21,765 nt of DNA from assembly GCA_039182715.1 (NCBI GenBank), contig JBCDBY010000035.1, forward strand, positions 1 to 21,765, read 5' to 3'. Shown in pieces: positions 14,365 to 21,018 of the stretch. This stretch comes from JBCDBY01 sp039182715. Lineage in GTDB: Bacteria > Planctomycetota > PLA2. Positions within the stretch are counted from its first letter, which is position 1. Every line of letters begins with the position of its first letter. Position numbers and translations under genes: made by a program. Below the pieces are notes generated by a model, which saw only the letters and a list, made by a program, of their open reading frames with translations, searched no databases and was not told the DNA's origin.

Positions 14365-14721
14365 ATGGGCGGGCGCGACGGTGACAGAGGCGGCTGGCGA
14401 ACGCATGCCGTTTCGTATCTTCTTCCCGTCGCGCTGATCTTCTGGTTCACCGCGGATTGGGTCGGAGTCGACTACGGACTCAGAGCGGTGGCGCTCTCCC
14501 ATTTGGGCCCCTTTGTCATTTTCGTGATATTTCCGGGAGCGGCGTTTCCAACTGCGGGTGACGTCGCCTGGATCGTCGGCGGTTGTGTGCTCGCCGCGGC
14601 GATCTTCCTTCCGCTCTACGCGCGAAGCGCGTTGACGAAGCTCTCTGGCGCGGTCGCCCTGGCGATCTGGCTGGTCCTCGGTGGCTTCTTGTACCTCGTG
14701 AAGCTCGGGATGAGCGTATAG
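14365..14721 (+). CDS. Hypothetical small membrane protein
   Basis: ATG 14365 gives 118 residues; the frame extends back to 14317, but that part is polar and overlaps the remnant region. After a short Gly/Arg-rich start (MGGRDGDRGGWRTH) there are about four hydrophobic helices: AVSYLLPVALIFWFTADW, GPFVIFVIFPGAAF, VAWIVGGCVLAAAIFLPLYA and LSGAVALAIWLVLGGFLYLV. There are no charged residues within the helices and no motif that I recognise. The ribosome site is weak (GAGAG about 15 bp upstream). It is followed by a convergent tRNA gene 37 bp after its stop. Helix pattern and codon use support a real gene; function unknown. Confidence 0.55.
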   Translation: MGGRDGDRGGWRTHAVSYLLPVALIFWFTADWVGVDYGLRAVALSHLGPFVIFVIFPGAAFPTAGDVAWIVGGCVLAAAIFLPLYARSALTKLSGAVALAIWLVLGGFLYLVKLGMSV

Positions 14722-14758
14722 CAGGACCGGCCGCCCGACGCACCGACTAAAGACGCGA

Positions 14759-14832
14759 TGGAGGCGACGCCCGGATTCGAACCGGGGATCACGGATTTGC
14801 AATCCGTTGCCTTACCACTTGGCCACGTCGCC
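14759..14832 (-). tRNA. tRNA-Cys (anticodon GCA)
   Basis: The minus strand from 14832 folds as a cloverleaf: acceptor GGCGACG pairing with CGTCGCC, D arm with AAGTGGTAAGGC, anticodon stem GGATT/AATCC around loop TTGCAAA, and T arm CCCGGTTCGAATCCGGG. The discriminator base is T (U73), the Cys-tRNA identity base, and CCA is encoded (14759-14761). It has the short D/variable region usual for tRNA-Cys. Confidence 0.97.
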
Positions 14833-14847
14833 ATCGCGTAGGCGGGC

Positions 14848-14875
14848 ATTGTCGCTGAAAGGCGGGAGAGGGCAA
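14848..14875 (-). promoter_or_regulatory. Candidate promoter of tRNA-Cys
   Basis: On the minus strand TTGCCC (14875-14870) and GACAAT (14853-14848) are separated by 16 bp, and the tRNA begins 15 bp after the second hexamer. Both hexamers match the sigma-70 consensus only partly, so this is a candidate supported by position. Confidence 0.35.
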
Positions 14876-14902
14876 GAATGGAGGAAGGTCGCGGGCGCGA
14901 GG

Positions 14903-16090
14903 CTACTTGCTGCGATGGAGGACCGTGCCGCCCACCACCGTCAGCACGCACTCCGCGTCGGATCGGCCGAGCGTGCCGTAGCGCGCGTCGGGCGTGAACG
15001 CGGCAAGATCGGCCAGCTTGCCGACGTGCAGCGCGCCCACGTCGAGGTCGAGGGCGCGGGCGCCCCACTCGGTCGCCATGCGGAAGACCGCCTTGGGCTC
15101 CAGGTCCATGCGGGCGCGGCTGAGAAACTGCGTCTCGCTCAGCAGGTCGATGGTGTCGCCGGACGCGGCGCTGTCCGAGCCGAGCGCCACGCGCACGCCC
15201 TCCTGCATGAACTCCAGCGCCGGGTGCTGCGGGTGGTTGAAGAAGTGATGCGCCGTCGGACAGTAGACCACCGTCGCGCGCGGCGGCACGTCGCTCGGCC
15301 GCATGTAGTTGGCGTGGATCAGCAGCAGCGGCGCATTCAGCAGCGTGAGCTGCTCGAGGAACGCCGTCAGCGACCGTTCGGGTTCGAAATTCGGGTCATC
15401 CACGCCGAACTCGCGCAGCATGTCGCGCAGCGGACCGATGCCGTGGCGCAGGAACGCCAGCTCCTCCAGCGTCTCCGCCACGTGGATGGCGAGCGGCCGC
15501 TGGTGCCCCTCCGCCACGGCAACCAAACGGCCGAGCAGCGGACGCGACACGCTGTAGGGCGCATGCGGACTCACGCCGGTCACCACGCGGTCCGGTACCG
15601 CCCGCATCTCCATCAGCTCCCAGACGCGCTCGTAGACTTCGTCCGCGCGCTCCGGCTGAAAGCCGATCGCCTCGATGAACAGCCGCCCCCGCGCGCCCGA
15701 CTCCTCGAAGGCCGCCGTGGACTCGTCGAACGACGCCGGCGGCACGATGTCCCCGAACGACGTCGTGCCGCGCGCCAGCGCTTGGCGCAGCAGCGCGGCC
15801 CCCGCCCCCCCACCTTGCGCGCGGCCCGCGGTGACCCCGCGCAGCCAGGCGCTGAAGTCGCCCTCGAACGGCACCGCGCCCTGCAGATGCGACAGATCGG
15901 TGTGCACGTGCGCGTTGACCAGCCCCGGCATGAGCACCGCCTCGGGGAGTTCGATGCGCTCGTCGGCGTCGGGCGCATCGGCGGTGGCGCCGACCCACGC
16001 GATGCGGTCGCCGTCGCAGACCACCGTCCCCGGTGCGACCTCGGTCTGGGCGTCGACGAGGACGCGGGCGGCATCGATGCGGAGAGTCAA
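14903..16090 (-). CDS. Metal-dependent amidohydrolase/deaminase (TrzA/AtzA/SsnA-type; possibly aminofutalosine deaminase)
   Basis: The start is TTG 16090; the product has 395 residues, typical of the family. An N-terminal small beta-domain is followed by the metal-binding barrel with all ligands visible: GLVNAHVHTDLSHLQG (H61, H63), SPHAPYS (H176), AIHVAET (H203, E206), IHANYM (H259) and LGSDSAAS (D306), then a C-terminal strand block (GKLADLAAF). Enzymes of this kind hydrolyse C-N or C-Cl bonds on purine-, triazine- or guanine-like rings. The compact length and the 'LVNAH.H..LSHL.G' plus 'SPHAPYSVS' pattern recall the aminofutalosine deaminases of the futalosine menaquinone pathway, but no other menaquinone gene is in the window, so that remains a guess. 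It is divergent from the TatD gene with 26 bp between starts. Confidence 0.85.
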   Translation of the reverse strand: MTLRIDAARVLVDAQTEVAPGTVVCDGDRIAWVGATADAPDADERIELPEAVLMPGLVNAHVHTDLSHLQGAVPFEGDFSAWLRGVTAGRAQGGGAGAALLRQALARGTTSFGDIVPPASFDESTAAFEESGARGRLFIEAIGFQPERADEVYERVWELMEMRAVPDRVVTGVSPHAPYSVSRPLLGRLVAVAEGHQRPLAIHVAETLEELAFLRHGIGPLRDMLREFGVDDPNFEPERSLTAFLEQLTLLNAPLLLIHANYMRPSDVPPRATVVYCPTAHHFFNHPQHPALEFMQEGVRVALGSDSAASGDTIDLLSETQFLSRARMDLEPKAVFRMATEWGARALDLDVGALHVGKLADLAAFTPDARYGTLGRSDAECVLTVVGGTVLHRSK

Positions 16091-16116
16091 GGTCGAGCGG
16101 TATCCTGTCGCGCGTA

Positions 16117-16875
16117 TTGGACTACATCGACAGCCACGCGCATACGAACTTCGACGTCTACGACGACGACCGCGACGCCATGTACGCGCGCGCGGAACAG
16201 GCGGGCCTGCGCGCGATCATCGAGGTCGGCGTCGGCCTGGAGGGATCGCGCGCCGCCGTGGCGCGAGCGCAATCGACCCCGATCGTGCATGCCGCCGCCG
16301 GCCTGCACCCGACCGGGCTCGAGAACTACCCCGACGACTGGGCGCCGTTCGAGGAGCTGGTGCGCGCGGGCGGCATCGTGGCGGTCGGCGAATGCGGGCT
16401 CGACTACTACTGGATGAAGTCGCCCGAGGCGCTGCAGGAGGAGGCCTTCCGCCGCCAGATCGCGCTCGCCGCCGACGTCGACCTTCCGTTCATCGTGCAC
16501 TGCCGCGAGGCGGAAGAAGATCTGCTCCGGATTCTCGGCGACGCCGGCTATACCCGCGGCGTGGTGCACTGCTTTGGCGGCACCGCGACGCAGGCGGAGG
16601 CGCTGATCGCCCTCGGACTGCACATTTCGTTTTGCGGAAACGTCACCTACAAGAAGAATGACGGGCTGCGCGACGCCGCGCGCGTGGTGCCGGTGGAGCG
16701 GCTGCTGCTGGAAACGGACAGCCCCTTCCTGGCCCCGGGCAAGAAGCGCGGCAAGCGCAACGAGCCGTCCTATGTGGTCGAGACGGCCGCCTTCCTCGCG
16801 GAGCTCAAGGGCATCGCCGTCGAGGAGCTGGTCGCCGCGGCCACGCACAACACCGAAACCCTCTTCTCCCTCTGA
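16117..16875 (+). CDS. TatD-family metal-dependent DNase/hydrolase
   Basis: I chose TTG 16117 (252 residues) because the conserved N-terminus begins there (MDYIDSHAHTNF); the open frame upstream is Arg-rich and overlaps the divergent gene. The metal ligands of the TatD barrel are all present: H7 and H9 (SHAH), E92 (GECGLDYYW), H128 (IVHCREAEEDLL), H151 (VVHCFGGT) and D201 (LETDSPFLAP). Length matches the family (about 255-265). TatD enzymes are Mg-dependent 3'-5' exonucleases or endonucleases acting on single-stranded DNA or RNA and possibly on oxidised DNA; they are cytoplasmic. The next gene starts 13 bp after the stop, so they may be co-transcribed. The family is firm; the symbol is left blank because tatD, ycfH and yjjV homologues cannot be told apart here. 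Confidence 0.92.
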   Translation: MDYIDSHAHTNFDVYDDDRDAMYARAEQAGLRAIIEVGVGLEGSRAAVARAQSTPIVHAAAGLHPTGLENYPDDWAPFEELVRAGGIVAVGECGLDYYWMKSPEALQEEAFRRQIALAADVDLPFIVHCREAEEDLLRILGDAGYTRGVVHCFGGTATQAEALIALGLHISFCGNVTYKKNDGLRDAARVVPVERLLLETDSPFLAPGKKRGKRNEPSYVVETAAFLAELKGIAVEELVAAATHNTETLFSL

Positions 16876-16888
16876 CCCAGCAAGTCCT

Positions 16889-17677
16889 GTGAGTCTCGAC
16901 TTCCTTCTGCTCGTCGGCGCCGGTCTGGCGTGTGCTCTCGGATTCTGGGCCGCGCTGCACAAGACGCCGCGCCACCCCGCCGCGTGGATCGCCGCCGTGC
17001 TCTACCTGCTCGCCGGCGTGCACACGGCGGTGTTCGTGTCGCTGGTCGGCATCGGCGAGATCCTGCCGGGCTATCAGCTCAACCCCGCCGTGCAGGCGTA
17101 TTGGTCGAAGCTGATGGACGACGGGTTGACCTGGGTCCCGGCCAAGGGCTTTGCGCTCGCGGCGCTCGTCGCCCACGTGCTCACCGCGGTGGCGCGCGGC
17201 GATCGGCGCCTGGTGCCGGTGCTCTGGCCGGTCACCGTCTTCTTCGTGAGCTTCTACTTCGTGGGCGCACGCGACCAGGCGATCTCGTTTGCGCGTGCGC
17301 GCGCTGCGGACGCGACGGCGTACGTCTCCGTGCTTGCGGAGAAGGAGGGCGCGCGCATGGTCTTCGCGATCGGGGCGGAGGACGATCTATTCCTGCCGAT
17401 CGTGCACCGGCACGAAGCCGACGGCCCCCCGCCGCAGCCGGAGCTGCGCTTCAGCCGGGACGGCGCGGTGTTCACCTTCACCACCCGCGGGGCGAAGCCC
17501 TACTTCGCGCTCGACCGCGACGGAAACGCCACCGGCTGGCTCCCCACGCGCGCCGACCGCTGGGCCGAGCGGAGCCCCAGCCCCGCCGATTCGGTCGACT
17601 TCCGCAGGATTCTCTCGGCGGCACAAGTGGCGGTCGCGAAGCTTCTCGCGCAACATGGCGGGCCGGCGAGAAACTGA
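16889..17677 (+). CDS. Hypothetical membrane protein with a soluble C-terminal domain
   Basis: I chose GTG 16889 (262 residues), which leaves 13 bp after the TatD stop; the same frame runs back through the TatD gene but is its shadow. The first 125 residues contain four hydrophobic helices (FLLLVGAGLACALGFWAAL, AAWIAAVLYLLAGVHTAVFV, GFALAALVAHVLTAVA and LVPVLWPVTVFFVSFYFVG). From about 126 the protein is soluble, with a helix (DQAISFARARAADATAYVSVLAEKE, region 126-150), a strand-rich part (ARMVFAIGAEDDLFLPIV and PELRFSRDGAVFTFTT) and a final helix. I recognise no family. The MoxR gene starts 15 bp later, so the protein may belong to a TatD-membrane protein-MoxR transcription unit, and it could be the membrane client or assembly target of the ATPase. 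That link is inference from position. Confidence 0.65.
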   Translation: MSLDFLLLVGAGLACALGFWAALHKTPRHPAAWIAAVLYLLAGVHTAVFVSLVGIGEILPGYQLNPAVQAYWSKLMDDGLTWVPAKGFALAALVAHVLTAVARGDRRLVPVLWPVTVFFVSFYFVGARDQAISFARARAADATAYVSVLAEKEGARMVFAIGAEDDLFLPIVHRHEADGPPPQPELRFSRDGAVFTFTTRGAKPYFALDRDGNATGWLPTRADRWAERSPSPADSVDFRRILSAAQVAVAKLLAQHGGPARN

Positions 17678-17692
17678 GGGCGAGGAACTGAC

Positions 17693-18688
17693 ATGGCGGA
17701 CACGCAGGCGATCGAAGCGAAGGTGGAGCGCTGCCGCGAGGTGGCGGACGCGCTGCGGGCGCGGCTCAAGGAGCGCATCCTGGGCCACGACGCGGTCATC
17801 GACCTGACGCTCACCGCGCTCTTCGCCGGCGGCCACGGCCTGCTCGAAGGCGTGCCCGGCATCGGCAAGACGCGCCTGGTGCGCTCGCTGGCCGAGGCGC
17901 TCGACGCGCGCTTCTCGCGCATCCAGTTCACGCCCGACCTCATGCCGGCGGACGTGACCGGCACGATGATGCTTCACGAGAGCGCCGAGGGCGGCCGCGA
18001 GTTCCGCTTCCGCGAGGGGCCGGTCTTCGCGAACGTCCTGCTCGCGGACGAGATCAACCGCGCCACGCCCAAGACGCAGGCGGCGATGCTCGAGGCGATG
18101 GAAGAGCGGCAGGTGACGGTCGACGGCAAGAGCCGTCCGCTGCCGGTGCCGTTCTTCACGCTCGCGACGCAGAACCCACTCGAGATGGAAGGCACCTATC
18201 CGCTGCCCGAGGCGCAGCTCGACCGCTTCCTCTTCAAGATCCTGGTCGAGACGCCGACGCAGCAGGAGCTGGCGGACATCATTCACATGGCCGCCCGCAC
18301 CGAGGCCGCGGCATCGGGGCCGGTGGCACAGGCGGATGATCTGGCCGACATGATCGTGCTCGTACGCGACGTCGTGCTCACCGAGGACGTGCGTCAGAAG
18401 ATCGCGCAGCTCGTGCTCGCCACGCATCCGTCGAACGACGGCGCGCCGGAGAGCGTGCGGCGCTACGTGCGCCACGGCGCCAGCCCGCGCGCCGCGCTCG
18501 CCGTCGCGCTCGGCCTCAAGGCGCGCGCCATCATGAACGGCCGCGCGCACGTCGAGCGCAGCGACATTCCGGCGCTCTTCACGCCGGCGCTGCGTCATCG
18601 CATCGCGCTCAACTTCGAGGGCGAAGCGGAAGGCTGGACGTCCGACCGCGTGCTCGCCGAAGTGCTCGAGACCACCGGCCTGCGTTGA
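17693..18688 (+). CDS. MoxR-family AAA+ ATPase
   Basis: ATG 17693 has GAGGA 6-7 bp upstream; 331 residues is the usual MoxR length. The AAA+ features are in order: ILGHDAVIDLTLTALFAGGHGLLEG region (29-53), Walker A GVPGIGKT (53-60), Walker B VLLADE (115-120) followed by INRATPKTQAAMLEAMEERQVT (the MoxR signature, 121-142), sensor 1 in TQNPLEMEGTYPLPEAQLDR (159-178) and the C-terminal GASPRAALA sensor-2 region. MoxR proteins act as chaperones that assemble or activate metalloenzymes or cell-envelope complexes. They are usually followed by a DUF58 protein and von Willebrand factor A genes; here a terminator follows directly, so the ATPase is an orphan apart from the membrane protein upstream. 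The family call is firm. Confidence 0.95.
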   Translation: MADTQAIEAKVERCREVADALRARLKERILGHDAVIDLTLTALFAGGHGLLEGVPGIGKTRLVRSLAEALDARFSRIQFTPDLMPADVTGTMMLHESAEGGREFRFREGPVFANVLLADEINRATPKTQAAMLEAMEERQVTVDGKSRPLPVPFFTLATQNPLEMEGTYPLPEAQLDRFLFKILVETPTQQELADIIHMAARTEAAASGPVAQADDLADMIVLVRDVVLTEDVRQKIAQLVLATHPSNDGAPESVRRYVRHGASPRAALAVALGLKARAIMNGRAHVERSDIPALFTPALRHRIALNFEGEAEGWTSDRVLAEVLETTGLR

Positions 18689-18692
18689 CACG

Positions 18693-18722
18693 AAAAAAGC
18701 CCGCAGCGCGTGCTGCGGGCTT
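18693..18722. terminator. Bidirectional Rho-independent terminator between moxR and the PEP-CTERM gene
   Basis: An 11-bp perfect stem (AAGCCCGCAGC / GCTGCGGGCTT, 18697-18722) with a 4-nt loop. On the minus strand it is followed by six T, which makes it a strong terminator for the PEP-CTERM gene; on the plus strand only TT-C-G follows, so it is weaker for moxR, which ends 8 bp before it. Confidence 0.88.
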
Positions 18723-18751
18723 CGAAACGTGTCGAGTGGATACGAGAACGA

Positions 18752-19516
18752 CTAGGAAACGTTCTTGCGGCGCCGACGCATCACCAGGAAGCCGGCCGCG
18801 GCCGCACCGAAGAGTGCGATGGTGCCGGGCTCGGGGACGGGCTGACCGGTGAAGAGCCAGTCGCTGGCCTTGACGTGACCGGGAATGTTGTTCGGACCGA
18901 TGGCCATGTCGTCGTGATTGACCCAGCCCCAGCCGACCCAGGTCTCCGGGCCGGACAGGCCGCTGCCGCCCAGACGGTGGTTGTCGTCGTTGTTGAACTT
19001 GAAGGCGAAGCCCTTGTTGCCGTCTTCGTCGACGTAGTAGAAGGTCTCGCCGATGTTCGGGCCGGTCAGCTTCTTGATGGTGCCCTCGTTGAAACCGGGG
19101 GCGCCCATCTGGCTATCCGGGGCGACCACGACGTCCAGGTCACCGTCGATCATGACGTTCTCGACGTAGGTGAAGTCGATCTCCCAAAGACCAACCTTGT
19201 TCATGTCGGCCGCGTAGCCGTTCCCGGCGTTCAGACCACCGAACGCGGTGCCGAAGATGCGGACCGTGCCCGAGCCGCCGCCGTCCGGCGTGACCGTGAG
19301 CTTCATGTCCGCGCCAGGCGCTTCGAAGTCGAAGGTGTAAATCGAGCTTCCACCGTCGTTGAACAGCCCGTCCAACCGGAATCCGTACAGCGGCGGCCGC
19401 GCCCCACCGTCCGGATGGTTGCCGAGCTGGAACGTCAAGGGATCCGCGCGCACCTCTGCCGCGAACGCACCGAGAACCATGGCCAATCCCAGAAGGCCAA
19501 ACAGAGTCCTAAACAT
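18752..19516 (-). CDS. PEP-CTERM sorting-signal protein
   Basis: I chose ATG 19516 (254 residues) because GGAGGAG lies 8 bp upstream and a signal peptide starts there (MFRTLFGLLGLAMVLGAFAA, probable cleavage after EVRA); the frame extends back to 19582. The C-terminus is a textbook PEP-CTERM: VPEPGTIALFGAAAAGFLVM followed by the basic tail RRRRKNVS. Such proteins are exported, recognised by an exosortase at the PEP motif, cut and attached to the cell surface or released into extracellular polysaccharide. The mature part is mainly beta-strand, rich in Asp/Asn/Gly, with features such as NGYAADMNKVGLWEIDFTYV and EDGNKGFAFKFNNDDNH; it has no Cys in the mature part and no known catalytic motif. 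No exosortase is in the window. A hairpin (CCCCTGCGGGG, 19531-19541) abuts the ribosome site, and an 18-bp near-palindrome lies 76 bp upstream. Confidence 0.92.
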   Translation of the reverse strand: MFRTLFGLLGLAMVLGAFAAEVRADPLTFQLGNHPDGGARPPLYGFRLDGLFNDGGSSIYTFDFEAPGADMKLTVTPDGGGSGTVRIFGTAFGGLNAGNGYAADMNKVGLWEIDFTYVENVMIDGDLDVVVAPDSQMGAPGFNEGTIKKLTGPNIGETFYYVDEDGNKGFAFKFNNDDNHRLGGSGLSGPETWVGWGWVNHDDMAIGPNNIPGHVKASDWLFTGQPVPEPGTIALFGAAAAGFLVMRRRRKNVS

Positions 19517-19591
19517 TGCCGTCACTCCTCCCCCGCAGGGGTCAACTACACCTATTTCGGGCAGAAGCTTATCGGACCCCACCGTCTCGAT

Positions 19592-19609
19592 CTAGGGCAA
19601 TTTCCCTAG
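19592..19609. promoter_or_regulatory. 18-bp near-palindrome upstream of the PEP-CTERM gene (candidate operator)
   Basis: CTAGGGCAATTTCCCTAG has perfect 6-bp arms and two more matching inner pairs (16 of 18 positions symmetrical). On the minus strand it is followed after about 18 bp by GATAAG, a possible -10 element, so the palindrome would sit at or just upstream of the -35 region, the usual place for an activator dimer. It lies in the 115-bp gap between the peptidase stop and the PEP-CTERM start. Confidence 0.5.
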
Positions 19610-19631
19610 TTTTTCGTAAAGGGGTCTTGCG

Positions 19632-20204
19632 CTAGGCGCCCAGCTCGCCCAGAACCCGCCCGATGCCCCGCTTCTGCAGCTCGAACTCCATCGGCGGCGC
19701 CCCACAGGCGAGATCCGGCGTCGGCGGCACGTGGATGAACCCGCAGGGCACGTCCGGACCGAGCTTGTGCCGCGCGAGGTACATCGAAGCGTTGCAGAGA
19801 TACGGCCCCGCGCTGAGGCTCAGCTCGTGCGGCACCTGCTCTTCGGTCAGCGCGTCGCGCAGGCGCGCGAGCGGGAGCGTCGAGAAGTAGGCGTCCGGAC
19901 CGCCGGGCACCACGTCGGTATCGGCCGGCGCGAAGCCTTCGTTGTCCGGACGCTGCGGGTCGCGGTAGTTGATCGCGACCTTCTCGAGACTGAGCACCGA
20001 GCGCCCCACCGCGACGCCGAGCAACACGACGGCTTCCCAACGTTCCTGCAACAGCGCGTCGAGCGACGCCTCGATGCGCCGGTAGTCGACCGGCAACACG
20101 GCGCCCTGCACGTTCTGGTGTGCGTCGCCGAGCGCAAGCGCCAGATCGCCGCTCGGGTTGCGGGCCAATCCACCAAAGGGTTCAAAGCCGGTGACGAGGA
20201 GCAC
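19632..20204 (-). CDS. Pyroglutamyl-peptidase I family (C15) cysteine peptidase
   Basis: I chose GTG 20204 (190 residues), where the family N-terminus begins (VLLVTGFEPFGG); the frame reaches back to 20252 but the added residues (MPGVMRQAPFPHGIIT) do not match the family and would crowd the divergent gene. The fold landmarks are present: TGFEPFGG...NPS (4-18), LPVDYRR (37-43), the catalytic Glu in LSLEKVAINYRD (E74), the Cys nucleophile in AGPYLCNASMYLARHK (C137) and the His in CGFIHVPPTPD (H158). The length is slightly below the usual 200-215 residues. Enzymes of this family remove N-terminal pyroglutamate from peptides in the cytoplasm. The GVAVGRSVLSLEK segment differs a little from typical Pcp (usually GxAgGRxxixxErvAiN), so substrate preference could vary. 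The family call is good. Confidence 0.87.
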   Translation of the reverse strand: MLLVTGFEPFGGLARNPSGDLALALGDAHQNVQGAVLPVDYRRIEASLDALLQERWEAVVLLGVAVGRSVLSLEKVAINYRDPQRPDNEGFAPADTDVVPGGPDAYFSTLPLARLRDALTEEQVPHELSLSAGPYLCNASMYLARHKLGPDVPCGFIHVPPTPDLACGAPPMEFELQKRGIGRVLGELGA

Positions 20205-20266
20205 TGTTATGATTCCGTGTGGAAAAGGAGCTTGCCGCATCACACCCGGCAACGCGAGGAAATGGA

Positions 20267-20950
20267 ATGAGAATTCGATGCGAACGCATTGGATCCATCG
20301 CCGTGCTGACGATGCAGGGCCAGCTGGATCCGAGCACGCTTCCCCGACTCGACGAGCGCGTCGAGCAGCACCTGAACGAAGGGCGGTCCCGGCTCGTGCT
20401 GCAGCTGCGTGAGGTCGGCGCGATCGACGCCTCCGCGCTCGGCTTCATCGCGCGCACGCAAAGACGTTTGCGCGAACGCGGCGGGGAGCTCGTGGTCGCC
20501 GAGCCCTCCGACGCGTTCCTGCAGGCGGCCGACGACCTGGGGCTCGACGAGCTGTTCGCCATCCACACGACGACCGTCGATGCCATCGGTCATCTGCGAG
20601 GCGAAACGTCGACCGACATCGACGGCCCCCACGATCTGACGACGATGCTTTTCCACCAGCGCGAGTTCCCCGAACGCATCGCCACGGCGCGACTCGTCTC
20701 GCATCCCGGTGGGCCGAGATTCGAGTATCCGTCGGACGGCGAGGACATGCCGATCGATCCCGGCGAACTCCGCGTCGGACAGCACATTTGGGTTCGATTT
20801 CGGCGCCCGTTTCGCGAAGGTGGGCCCCACGTCCATGCAGAGTGTGTGATCGTCTGGGTGAAATCGAGCCATGGCGGGCTCCCCGGGGCGCGGCTCGTGC
20901 AGCTGCGCTACGTCGAGGACGACGCCGATCGCGGGCGGAGCGACCTTTAA
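20267..20950 (+). CDS. STAS-domain protein with a conserved C-terminal domain, copy 1
   Basis: ATG 20267 has GAGGAA 5-6 bp upstream; GTG 20219 is in frame but would extend into the intergenic region shared with the divergent peptidase. The product has 227 residues. Residues 1-100 form a STAS domain of anti-sigma-factor-antagonist type (RIGSIAVLTMQGQLDPSTLP, then VGAIDASALGFIART). The Asp-x-Ser of the phosphorylation loop is kept (DAS). After a short linker a second domain runs from about 130, with RFEYPSDGEDMPIDPGELRV and HIWVRFRRPFREGG, ending in strand-rich sequence; it resembles a PilZ-like small beta-barrel, but the c-di-GMP motifs (RxxxR, D/NxSxxG) are not clear. The next gene has the same architecture and conserved positions. 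Such proteins usually act in partner-switch signalling with a Ser/Thr kinase and a phosphatase; none is visible here. Confidence 0.82.
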   Translation: MRIRCERIGSIAVLTMQGQLDPSTLPRLDERVEQHLNEGRSRLVLQLREVGAIDASALGFIARTQRRLRERGGELVVAEPSDAFLQAADDLGLDELFAIHTTTVDAIGHLRGETSTDIDGPHDLTTMLFHQREFPERIATARLVSHPGGPRFEYPSDGEDMPIDPGELRVGQHIWVRFRRPFREGGPHVHAECVIVWVKSSHGGLPGARLVQLRYVEDDADRGRSDL

Positions 20951-21018
20951 CGGAGGCGACGGGGCTGGTAATCTGCCGCTTCTGCGGGCCTTTCGTGCCG
21001 GCGCAGCGAGGAAAAGCC

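Noticed and set aside
14807..16417. 536-codon plus-strand frame opposite the amidohydrolase
   Set aside because: It begins inside the tRNA gene, has no ribosome site and reads as an Arg/His/Val-rich shadow of a well-supported gene.
16658..16888. Longer N-terminus for the membrane protein at 16889
   Set aside because: The extension overlaps the TatD gene in another frame, has no ribosome site, and the hydrophobic N-terminus begins naturally at GTG 16889.
17387..18691. 434-codon minus-strand frame opposite moxR
   Set aside because: MoxR motifs are intact on the plus strand; this frame is antisense low-complexity sequence and runs into the membrane-protein gene.
20951..21018. Terminator or strong promoter between the two STAS genes
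   Set aside because: Only a 4-bp stem (CCGC/GCGG) before CCTTTCG and a poor -10-like TAATCT are present; neither is convincing.
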